From contig JAOXRY010000091.1 in NCBI GenBank assembly GCA_025800305.1, positions 1 to 11,839 on the forward strand: 11,839 nt of DNA, written 5' to 3'. The notes beneath the pieces were generated by a model. It did no database searches. It was not told the DNA's origin and was given only the letters and a program-made list of their open reading frames with translations. The stretch comes from Campylobacterales bacterium. GTDB taxonomy: Bacteria; Campylobacterota; Campylobacteria; Campylobacterales; SZUA-545. Shown in pieces: positions 5,502 through 11,839 of this stretch (position 1 is its first letter; each line of letters opens with the position of its first letter). Both the position numbers and the translations under genes were made by a program.

Positions 5502-8129
5502 TTGATAGATCAAAAAGTTCTTCTTGTTGATGATAGCAAGATGATAAGAAGGATCTTAAAAAGATCTTTTCTAACTCTTGGAATAGCAGAAGAAAATATT
5601 TCAGAAGCAGGAGACGGTATTGAAGCATTGGAAATGCTAATGCTTGACGATCCTGATAAACTTTCTGTTATTGTCACAGATATTGTTATGCCTAATATGG
5701 ATGGGGTAACTCTTGTTAAAAAAATCCGTAATAGTTCTGAATATGCAACTGCCCATATAATCGTTCTATCTTCTATTGCCAGAGAGGATAAAATCCATGA
5801 GTTTGATGGCTATAAAGTTGATGCCTTTTTAAAAAAACCATTTGATCAGCAAAGGTTTGAAAAAATCGTTGTTCCAATTCTACAACAAAGTGCTGCATTA
5901 CAATCAGTACAAGATCACTTTAGAGAGCAAGTAACCAGTGTTGATACAACTGGACAAAGGGTGATTTTTGGTGAAAATTTTCTCCATGAGTGTTTAAAAG
6001 ATGTTGATAAAGATAGTGATGTTATTGAGATCTTACAAGAGGTTTTAACCAAAAATCTTCATCTTGCTCCAAAAGATATAATCAATATTACAGACACTCA
6101 GATTATTATTGATAAGTTTATAGACAAAGAGAGAGAAAAGAAAAAAGTCATCAAAGAGATTAGAAAAAAACTCTCAATTAACAATGAAAAAGAAAAAGAA
6201 GAAGAGTTCATTACAAAAATGATGACTGAATTTTTAGAAGGTGAACTAGACTTACGGGAGATAGAACACCTTCCATTTGTTCTTCATCATCAAGAAATTA
6301 TTCTAGAACTTATCTTGGCTTACTTACTAAAAGAACACCAACTAGAACGTAAAGGAGCTGTTCTTTACTCCAATATGATTGTTTTAAAATATAAAAGATT
6401 TATCTATGACATGATCGCTGATAAATTTATGTTTTGGCTGGGAAAAAATAATCAATCAATTTTAAGCCTTATTGGAAAGTACTCTGGAGGTATCAAGGTT
6501 ATCAACGGTATAAAATATAAAATTCCAATGATTCTTGATAAAGATGGAAAAAGAATTCAAGTAAAAGATATTGTTCTTGTTGCCAATAGATTGGTTCAGA
6601 CACAGATAAGTATTGATAAATCAAAAAATACTATTGATGAAAATAAAAAAGAGATCTTACCTCTTGAGACAATGTTGGAATCAAAACAACAAGAACTGGA
6701 TAAGCTTCTTTCCAGTGGAGTGATTGAGGATCCAAAACAAGTAGAAAAACTTGAAATGGGAATCCGTGATACAAAAAGAGAAATTTCTATACTCACTGAT
6801 AAGTATAAAGCTGAAGAGAGAAAAATGGGTCCAAATGTGACTCTGTATAACGAAATCACTCCAAGATATATTACTATGAAAGAGTATATTAGAAGGGTGC
6901 TTTTAACAGAGTTTGAAGTAACAGATCCTGGAAAATGGTACGAAAAAGAGTATGTTGATGACAACAAAGAAGTAATCTCTGAGGAAAAAATGAGAAAACT
7001 TTCTGGTGCAAACAGAGAGATGACAATTAAAATGGTTTTAAGTGATAGAGATGTCTTTGAGTATAAGATTATTAATAAAGCCATGGTTGAAATATTAGAA
7101 CCACCTGTGTTTGATCATATAGAGCATATCCTAACTCAAACAAAAGATAGAGAAAAACTTAGCTTTAAGTATATGACAAACTTTGATCTTTTTAGTATGA
7201 AAAATTTTATCAATCCTCTTACAACAATCTTCTTAGGAGAATTTAAAAAATTTCTTAATGACATGTATCTTAATGAACTTTCCTTAGCAAAAGAGATCTA
7301 CAACAAAAGATTCAACCAACAAATCATTAGAAAAATTGCGATTAAAATCATTCACAAATATAAAAAACATATAGCATCAATGATTGCTGATACTTTTGTC
7401 GATTCCCTTGGTGAATTTAAATTAGAAGATGTAGAGTATGTAAAAAAACCTGTTACAAAAATGATTGAAAGTGCCATAACAGGTAATGAAAAACATCAAT
7501 CAATTCTCCTTGCTCCTGATAACACTCTTTCTGCAACTAGCCTTCATCCAATTTGGGTAAGAGTAAAACAAGCAGAAAAAGTTAGAAATCAAGAGATCCG
7601 TGTAAAAAGAGAAGATCTTATCATGTATAAATCAAAAGAAGATGGTTACCAAGCTAGTATCGATGCACTAAAAAAAGCTGTTGACTATACCCTTGATGAT
7701 ATTGAAACTTGGAACCATGCAAAACTAAGAGATATTACAGTAAATGATGAAGATGAGTGTAAAGAGGAGAAAAGAATCATCCAATATCTCCCATCTGGTG
7801 AACTAACAGACACCTTAAGGTCTAGAGCTGAAAAAGGAAAACTAGCTGCTGTTAGTGACATTGCAAAAGAAGAGTATGAGAGGACCTTTAAATTTATGGA
7901 ACTTCTTCATGCCAATAACACTCAAAAAACCTTAGATTATAAACTTCAAGAGCTAGAAGAGTACCACAAAAAATCAGGTAAATTGGCAGAAAAAGCTAAA
8001 GAGGATTTTGATAAGGAAGAGAAGAAAAAACTTTATCAATACGATGAAACTTTAAATATTATCTATAAGTCTTTAATTTACAACTTTATCTTAACCCTTA
8101 AAAGTGAAGCATTAACGGACAACCACTAA
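5502..8129 (+). CDS. Receiver-domain protein with a large uncharacterised helical C-terminus
   Basis: Residues 1-128 are a CheY-like receiver: acidic pair D10/D11 in VLLVDDS, phosphoacceptor D60 in VTDIVMPNMDG, switch S90 in IVLSS and K112 in LKKPF. All key residues are intact, so phosphorylation by a histidine kinase is expected. The remaining ~745 residues have no DNA-binding, GGDEF, EAL, HD-GYP or kinase motif that I can see, and no membrane segment or signal peptide. They are charged and helical. A 46-residue module occurs twice (about 269-314 and 592-637). An antiparallel coiled-coil hairpin is likely at about 365-445 with a turn near 404-412, and more long helices occur at about 685-735 and 785-850. 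The start is TTG, with AGGA overlapping the murF TAG seven bases upstream, so it probably shares murF's transcript. The gene overlaps gpmI tail-to-tail by four bases. No kinase gene is in the window. I do not recognise the family; a role near the cell envelope is only suggested by position. Confidence 0.9.
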   Translation: MIDQKVLLVDDSKMIRRILKRSFLTLGIAEENISEAGDGIEALEMLMLDDPDKLSVIVTDIVMPNMDGVTLVKKIRNSSEYATAHIIVLSSIAREDKIHEFDGYKVDAFLKKPFDQQRFEKIVVPILQQSAALQSVQDHFREQVTSVDTTGQRVIFGENFLHECLKDVDKDSDVIEILQEVLTKNLHLAPKDIINITDTQIIIDKFIDKEREKKKVIKEIRKKLSINNEKEKEEEFITKMMTEFLEGELDLREIEHLPFVLHHQEIILELILAYLLKEHQLERKGAVLYSNMIVLKYKRFIYDMIADKFMFWLGKNNQSILSLIGKYSGGIKVINGIKYKIPMILDKDGKRIQVKDIVLVANRLVQTQISIDKSKNTIDENKKEILPLETMLESKQQELDKLLSSGVIEDPKQVEKLEMGIRDTKREISILTDKYKAEERKMGPNVTLYNEITPRYITMKEYIRRVLLTEFEVTDPGKWYEKEYVDDNKEVISEEKMRKLSGANREMTIKMVLSDRDVFEYKIINKAMVEILEPPVFDHIEHILTQTKDREKLSFKYMTNFDLFSMKNFINPLTTIFLGEFKKFLNDMYLNELSLAKEIYNKRFNQQIIRKIAIKIIHKYKKHIASMIADTFVDSLGEFKLEDVEYVKKPVTKMIESAITGNEKHQSILLAPDNTLSATSLHPIWVRVKQAEKVRNQEIRVKREDLIMYKSKEDGYQASIDALKKAVDYTLDDIETWNHAKLRDITVNDEDECKEEKRIIQYLPSGELTDTLRSRAEKGKLAAVSDIAKEEYERTFKFMELLHANNTQKTLDYKLQELEEYHKKSGKLAEKAKEDFDKEEKKKLYQYDETLNIIYKSLIYNFILTLKSEALTDNH
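6306..6443 (+). repeat. Internal protein repeat, copy A (receiver-domain protein residues 269-314)
   Basis: This segment aligns without gaps to copy B (7275-7412). Shared residues include ELxLA at the beginning and KYK, I, MIAD, F and LG near the end, giving 16 identical residues out of 46 by eye. DNA identity is not striking, so the duplication is old. In both copies a short strand-like segment follows about 40 residues after MIAD, and then a long charged helix. Confidence 0.65.
7275..7412 (+). repeat. Internal protein repeat, copy B (receiver-domain protein residues 592-637)
   Basis: This is the partner of copy A. The best-conserved block is KYKKHIASMIADTFVDSLG at residues 619-637, where 11 of 19 residues match copy A. 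The order of elements after the block (strand-like segment, then charged helix) is the same as in copy A, so the duplicated unit may be longer than 46 residues. Confidence 0.65.
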
Positions 8130-8144
8130 AATAGTGGTTCGTCC
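8117..8144. terminator. Hairpin at the convergent gene ends, candidate bidirectional terminator
   Basis: AACCACTA (8121-8128) pairs perfectly with TAGTGGTT (8132-8139) around an AAA loop. Adding GGAC/GTCC with one bulged base (8140) extends the stem to 12 pairs. Both stop codons lie inside it, at the base of the loop. T-runs after the stem are poor on both strands, so if it terminates it may be inefficient, or it may protect the 3' ends of the mRNAs. Confidence 0.5.
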
Positions 8145-9598
8145 ATCTCTTTAGGAATATCTAATTCCATCATTTTTAAAATTGTAGGTGCAATGTTGTT
8201 TAATCCACCATCTTTAATTTTTTCCACACCATCTTGTTTCAAAAAACAGTAAACATCTCCTACAGTATGATTTGTAAGTACATTCCCATCACCATCTTTC
8301 ATCTCTTCACAGTTTCCATGATCTGCAGTGATTAAAACTCCATACCCTTCTTTTTCTGCTTCGTCAAGAATCTTTTTCATATTAGAATCAACAGTTTCAA
8401 CAGCTTTTAAACCTGCTTCATAAACACCAGTATGACCAACCATATCTCCATTGGCGAAATTAACAACTATAAAGTCATATCCTTCTTTCACAGCTGTTAC
8501 AACAGCATTTCCAACCTCTTCTGCTGACATCTCTGGTTTCTCATCATAGGTGTCAACTTTTGGAGAAGGAATAAGCACCCTACTTTCTCCTGTAAAAGGT
8601 TCTTCAATTCCACCATTAAAAAAGAAGGTAACATGAGCATATTTTTCTGTTTCAGCTGTATGAAACTGAGTCAGTCCAGCATTAGAAATAACTTCTGCTA
8701 GGGTGTTTTTAGGCTTCTCTTTTTTAAACATAATTGGAAAAGAAAACTCTTTACTATACTCTGTCATAGTGATTAGATTCACATCTTTTTTTGTGACTTC
8801 TACAGGCATAAACTCTTTATCGCCAATTAATTGAGACATCTCTCTTACTCTGTCAGATCTAAAGTTAGCAAAGATAAATCCATCACCATCTTTTGTACCC
8901 TCATATCCTTTAATAGAAGCAGGTTTAATAAACTCATCTGTTATATCTTCTTTATAATTGGAATCAATATAATCTAAGATCTCTAGGTCTGTTGGATTAG
9001 AACCATTGACAATTGGATTATAAGCCTGTTCAACTCTCTCCCACCTATTATCTCTATCCATTCCATAGTACCTACCACTAATAGTAGCAATATGACAGGA
9101 ATCATTTAGAGAATCTTGAAGTTTTGCTATGTACTCTTTTGCTGAAGTAGGACTAACATCTCTTCCATCTGTAATAACATGGATAAAAACTTCCTTCTGT
9201 TTTGAAGCCAGTTCAATAAGTGCTAGAATATGGTCAATATGAGAATGGACACCACCGTCACTAATAAGCCCAAAAATATGAACTCTTTTAGAATCTTTAA
9301 TCAAGCATTTTAAAGCTTCATTATCTTTTAAAGTATCTTCTTCAACCGCTTTAAAAACCTTTACTAGATCTTGATAAGAAACTCTACCACTACCAATGGT
9401 CATATGACCAACTTCAGAATTTCCCATCTGTCCATCAGGTAAACCAACAGCTAAACCATGGGTACTAACAGCTGAGTTTGGTACTTCTTTAAAGAGTTTA
9501 TCAAAGGTAGGAGTCTTGGCATTTAAAAATGCATTATATTCTCCCTTTGGTTTTATTCCAATACCATCATTAATAATTAAAATTGCTTTTTTAGACAT
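8126..9598 (-). CDS. gpmI: 2,3-bisphosphoglycerate-independent phosphoglycerate mutase
   Basis: GpmI interconverts 3- and 2-phosphoglycerate in glycolysis/gluconeogenesis using two Mn ions and a phosphoserine. With the start used here the protein has 490 residues, slightly shorter than the usual ~510. Metal and catalytic residues are visible: D11 in INDGIG, the phosphoserine S61 in GQMGNSEVGH, D384 and H388 in NGDMVGH, D426 and H427 in TADHGN, and H444. Substrate-site segments TDGRDVSPTS (143-152), GRYYGMDRDNRW (175-186) and NFRSDR (245-250) are intact. I choose ATG at 9598 because GGAGAG lies seven bases upstream; a TTG at 9613 would add five residues but overlaps that site. The gene stands alone on the minus strand, diverging from mraY and ending against the receiver-domain gene. 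Confidence 0.97.
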   Translation of the reverse strand: MSKKAILIINDGIGIKPKGEYNAFLNAKTPTFDKLFKEVPNSAVSTHGLAVGLPDGQMGNSEVGHMTIGSGRVSYQDLVKVFKAVEEDTLKDNEALKCLIKDSKRVHIFGLISDGGVHSHIDHILALIELASKQKEVFIHVITDGRDVSPTSAKEYIAKLQDSLNDSCHIATISGRYYGMDRDNRWERVEQAYNPIVNGSNPTDLEILDYIDSNYKEDITDEFIKPASIKGYEGTKDGDGFIFANFRSDRVREMSQLIGDKEFMPVEVTKKDVNLITMTEYSKEFSFPIMFKKEKPKNTLAEVISNAGLTQFHTAETEKYAHVTFFFNGGIEEPFTGESRVLIPSPKVDTYDEKPEMSAEEVGNAVVTAVKEGYDFIVVNFANGDMVGHTGVYEAGLKAVETVDSNMKKILDEAEKEGYGVLITADHGNCEEMKDGDGNVLTNHTVGDVYCFLKQDGVEKIKDGGLNNIAPTILKMMELDIPKEMDEPLF

Positions 9599-9665
9599 AA
9601 AAAATCTCTCCAAAATTTTTAGGAATTAAATTTGCTATAGTATCAAAAAAATTTTACGGATACTA
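9599..9665. promoter_or_regulatory. Divergent promoter region between gpmI and mraY
   Basis: The 67 bases hold TATAGT at 9636-9641 preceded by TGC, an extended -10 element for mraY that would start transcription at about 9648. The core CTATAG is palindromic, and on the minus strand TACTAT at the same place could serve gpmI about 40 bases from its ATG. The two promoters would then overlap. No convincing -35 box is visible. The mraY ribosome site (CGGA, five bases before ATG) is weak, while gpmI's GGAGAG is good. Confidence 0.6.
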
Positions 9666-10730
9666 ATGCTTTATTTATTTTCTCAACACCTAGATATTAA
9701 CATATTTTCATATATAACAGTAAGAGCTGGAATTGCCTTCTTCCTTGCCTTTGCATTCACATTAATTGCCATGCCAAAGTTCATTAGATGGGCAAAAAAT
9801 AAAAAAGCAACCCAACCAATCTATGTCCATGCACCAGACGGGCACAAACACAAAAAAAACACTCCGACAATGGGTGGACTTATCTTTATAATTGCTATTT
9901 TTTTAGCAGCATTTATTAGTGCTGATATTTCCAATCCTTATGTAATAATCACTCTTTTAACCATTGTTCTTTTTGGAGGTATTGGAATCTTTGATGACTA
10001 CAAAAAAATATTTAATAAAAAGAATGAAGAAGGACTAACAAGTAGACAGAAATTAAAACTTCAGACCCTCTCAGCCTTTATTGTTTCATCACTCCTTATT
10101 TTTTGGGCAGAGTTTCCTACAGATCTCTATCTTCCATTTTTCAAATCAGCCCTATTTGACATGGGACTATTTAGTATTCTTTTTTGGACACTTATTATTG
10201 TTGGTTCAAGTAACGCTGTAAACTTAACAGATGGCCTTGATGGTTTGGCAACAGTACCTAGTATCTTTGCATTTATCACTCTTGCTCTTTTTATCTATAT
10301 CTCAGGTCATGCGATCTTAAGCCAATCTCTACTAATTCCAAAAGTAACAGGTATTGGTGAAGTAACAATCATTGCCTCTGCATTTATTGGTGGACTTATT
10401 GGATTTTTATGGTTCAATGCCAATCCTGCAGAAGTTTTTATGGGAGATAGTGGAAGTTTGACTTTGGGAGCTGTAATTGGATATATGGGTGTTTTAGCGA
10501 AAAGTGAGTTTTTACTTTTACTAATTGGTTTTATTTTTGTAATTGAAACCCTATCAGTAATTATCCAAGTTTGGAGCTATAAAACAAGAAAGAAAAGACC
10601 ATTTCTAATGGCTCCCCTTCACCACCACTTTGAGCTAAAAAAATGGGCAGAAAATAAAATCATAGTTAGGTTTTGGATTGTTTCTCTTCTATCAAACCTA
10701 CTGGCAATTCTCACAATTAAGATTAGATAA
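9666..10730 (+). CDS. mraY: Phospho-N-acetylmuramoyl-pentapeptide-transferase (MraY)
   Basis: MraY transfers phospho-MurNAc-pentapeptide from UDP to undecaprenyl phosphate in the inner membrane, making lipid I. The 354-residue protein has about ten hydrophobic segments and the catalytic signatures: D110/D111 in IFDDYKK, SNAVNLTDGLDGLA (182-195), FMGDSGS with D261 (258-264), and the histidine cluster APLHHHFE (316-323). Length is typical. The amino end THTMGG-like motif appears as NTPTMGG (65-71). The ATG at 9666 has a weak ribosome site but suits the family's N-terminus. Its stop shares one base with the ATG of murD (TAATG), so the two successive wall genes are translationally coupled. A shared transcript from the extended -10 in the divergent region is likely. 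Confidence 0.97.
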   Translation: MLYLFSQHLDINIFSYITVRAGIAFFLAFAFTLIAMPKFIRWAKNKKATQPIYVHAPDGHKHKKNTPTMGGLIFIIAIFLAAFISADISNPYVIITLLTIVLFGGIGIFDDYKKIFNKKNEEGLTSRQKLKLQTLSAFIVSSLLIFWAEFPTDLYLPFFKSALFDMGLFSILFWTLIIVGSSNAVNLTDGLDGLATVPSIFAFITLALFIYISGHAILSQSLLIPKVTGIGEVTIIASAFIGGLIGFLWFNANPAEVFMGDSGSLTLGAVIGYMGVLAKSEFLLLLIGFIFVIETLSVIIQVWSYKTRKKRPFLMAPLHHHFELKKWAENKIIVRFWIVSLLSNLLAILTIKIR

Positions 10731-11839
10731 TGACACTATTTGGATACGGAAAAACAACAGGGGCAATCGCAAAGAAATTTGGTAACTGTAAGATCTACGA
10801 TGATAAATTCAACGAGATAAATGAGTTTGGCACAAATGTAATGATGCCAATGATAGAATTTGATGAGACAAAATCAATTCTTGAAGTCCCAAGTCCTGGA
10901 ATTCCACCAACCCACCCAATGGTTAGACGAGCTAAAAACCTAATCAGCGAGTATGATCTTTTTGCAGATACAATGCCTTATTCAATTTGGATCAGTGGAA
11001 CAAATGGTAAAACAACTGTAACAGGAATGATCCAAAAGCTCTTAGAAAAACGAGGAAGTATGTGTGGCGGAAATGTTGGAACTCCACTAGCTGAAATGGA
11101 TGAGAAAGCAAATATATGGATCTTAGAAACCAGCTCTTTTACCCTACACTACACAAACAAAGCAAAACCAAATCTTTATGTACTTCTTCCTATAACACCC
11201 GATCATGTTCAGTGGCATGGAAGCTTTGAAGAGTATGAAAAATCAAAACTAAAGCCAATACAAGCTCTTAAAGAGGGAGAGATGGCTATTGTTCCTGAAA
11301 AGTATAAAGACACATCTACAAATGGATTTCTAGTTACTTATAAGAGTGAAGAAGATCTGTGTGAGTATTTTGGAATTGAAAAAGAAAAAGTAGAGTTTAA
11401 AAACCCTTTTTTAATTGATGCTATTATTGCTTTAGGTGTTTCTAAAGCTCTTTTTAATGAAATAGACTATGATTTAATCAACTCTTATCAAGTTGATCCT
11501 CATAAACTAGAAGAGTTTAAAGATAAGAAAAATAGACTTTGGATTGATGACAGTAAGGCAACAAATCTTGATGCAACATTACAAGCACTAAAAACCTATG
11601 AAAACAAAGATATTCATCTTATCTTAGGTGGAGATGATAAAGGTGCAGATCTTACAGAACTTTTTGAAAAACTAAAAACTATAAAACCTACAGTCTATTC
11701 AATAGGGAAAAATGCAAGTAAGATTTTTGACTTTTGTGAGAAAGAGGAAATCCCAGCAAAACTTTGTGGATTTATAGAGGTTGCTGTCTCTAAAATTGAT
11801 GAAAACTTAGAAGAGAATAGTGTAGGAATTCTATCTCCA
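10730..11839 (+). CDS. murD: UDP-N-acetylmuramoyl-L-alanine--D-glutamate ligase (MurD), 3' end cut by window edge
   Basis: MurD adds D-Glu to UDP-MurNAc-L-Ala using ATP in the cytoplasm. The first 370 residues are present, and probably only some 30-60 are missing. Visible are a short N-terminal UDP-binding region with LFGYGKTTGAIAKKF (3-17), ATP loop GTNGKTT (90-96), ETSSF (133-137), DHVQWHGS (158-165), PHKLEEF (257-263), IDDSKATN (272-279) and LGGDDKGAD (299-307). The N-terminal domain is shorter than in E. coli MurD. Two central motifs differ from the classical form: NPFLIDA (225-231) stands where HNxxNxxAA-like sequence is expected, and HK replaces HR in the HRxE motif. I believe these are normal for Campylobacterota but cannot check. 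The start ATG overlaps the mraY stop by one base. Confidence 0.95.
   Translation, partial: MTLFGYGKTTGAIAKKFGNCKIYDDKFNEINEFGTNVMMPMIEFDETKSILEVPSPGIPPTHPMVRRAKNLISEYDLFADTMPYSIWISGTNGKTTVTGMIQKLLEKRGSMCGGNVGTPLAEMDEKANIWILETSSFTLHYTNKAKPNLYVLLPITPDHVQWHGSFEEYEKSKLKPIQALKEGEMAIVPEKYKDTSTNGFLVTYKSEEDLCEYFGIEKEKVEFKNPFLIDAIIALGVSKALFNEIDYDLINSYQVDPHKLEEFKDKKNRLWIDDSKATNLDATLQALKTYENKDIHLILGGDDKGADLTELFEKLKTIKPTVYSIGKNASKIFDFCEKEEIPAKLCGFIEVAVSKIDENLEENSVGILSP

Noticed and set aside
6596..7084. Minus-strand open frame of 162 codons
   Set aside because: It is long for a chance frame, but lies wholly antisense to the well-formed receiver-protein gene. Its Ser/Leu/Ile-rich translation is what the reverse complement of charged coiled-coil codons gives.
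8055..8126. Possible third, partial copy of the internal repeat at the receiver protein's C-terminus (YKSLIYNFI)
   Set aside because: Only a few residues match copy A and the MIAD...LG block is absent, so chance similarity between helices is just as likely.
9598..9613. Upstream TTG start for gpmI at 9613
   Set aside because: The five extra residues fall on the GGAGAG ribosome site, and ATG at 9598 has ideal spacing and gives the usual N-terminus.

Overview
This AT-rich window (roughly one third G+C by eye) looks like chromosomal core DNA of a member of the Campylobacterota (formerly Epsilonproteobacteria), perhaps Sulfurimonas-like. The evidence is the clpS-clpA-aat cluster, a MurF with a membrane-embedded N-terminus, a compact MurD, the gpmI/mraY/murD arrangement, and many TAATG stop/start overlaps. 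The genus is a guess. Coding density is very high, with no gap above about 85 bases. I see no RNA genes, mobile elements, CRISPR arrays or phage genes.

Left part (1-3963, all minus strand): reading in the direction of transcription, clpS, clpA, aat and a 66-codon two-helix membrane protein form a tight unit. clpS and clpA are 3 nt apart, and the next two junctions are TAATG overlaps. ClpS, ClpA and Aat together make the bacterial N-degron pathway: Aat adds Leu/Phe to proteins, ClpS recognises the new N-terminus, and ClpA unfolds the protein for ClpP. About 51 nt further on begins a radical SAM gene of the putative DNA modification/repair type, cut by the left window edge.

Middle (4047-8129, plus strand): murF diverges from clpS across an 83-nt promoter region. 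Nine bases after murF comes an 875-codon gene: an intact CheY-like receiver domain fused to about 745 residues that I cannot assign to any family. That C-terminal part contains a gapless internal duplication, with 16 of 46 residues identical, and long coiled-coil segments. It is the most novel item in the window.

Right part (8126-11839): gpmI (minus strand) ends tail-to-tail with the receiver gene. The stop codons overlap inside a perfect hairpin. gpmI then diverges from mraY across a 67-nt region that holds an extended -10 promoter. mraY overlaps murD by one base (TAATG), and murD runs off the right edge. MurF, MraY and MurD are consecutive-pathway enzymes of peptidoglycan precursor synthesis (MurD, then MurF, then MraY), so this is a cell-wall locus with a signalling-type protein and a glycolytic enzyme between its parts.

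One sequence-wide signal does not belong to any gene: the palindrome AGATCT occurs 27 times by my count, against about four expected from base composition.
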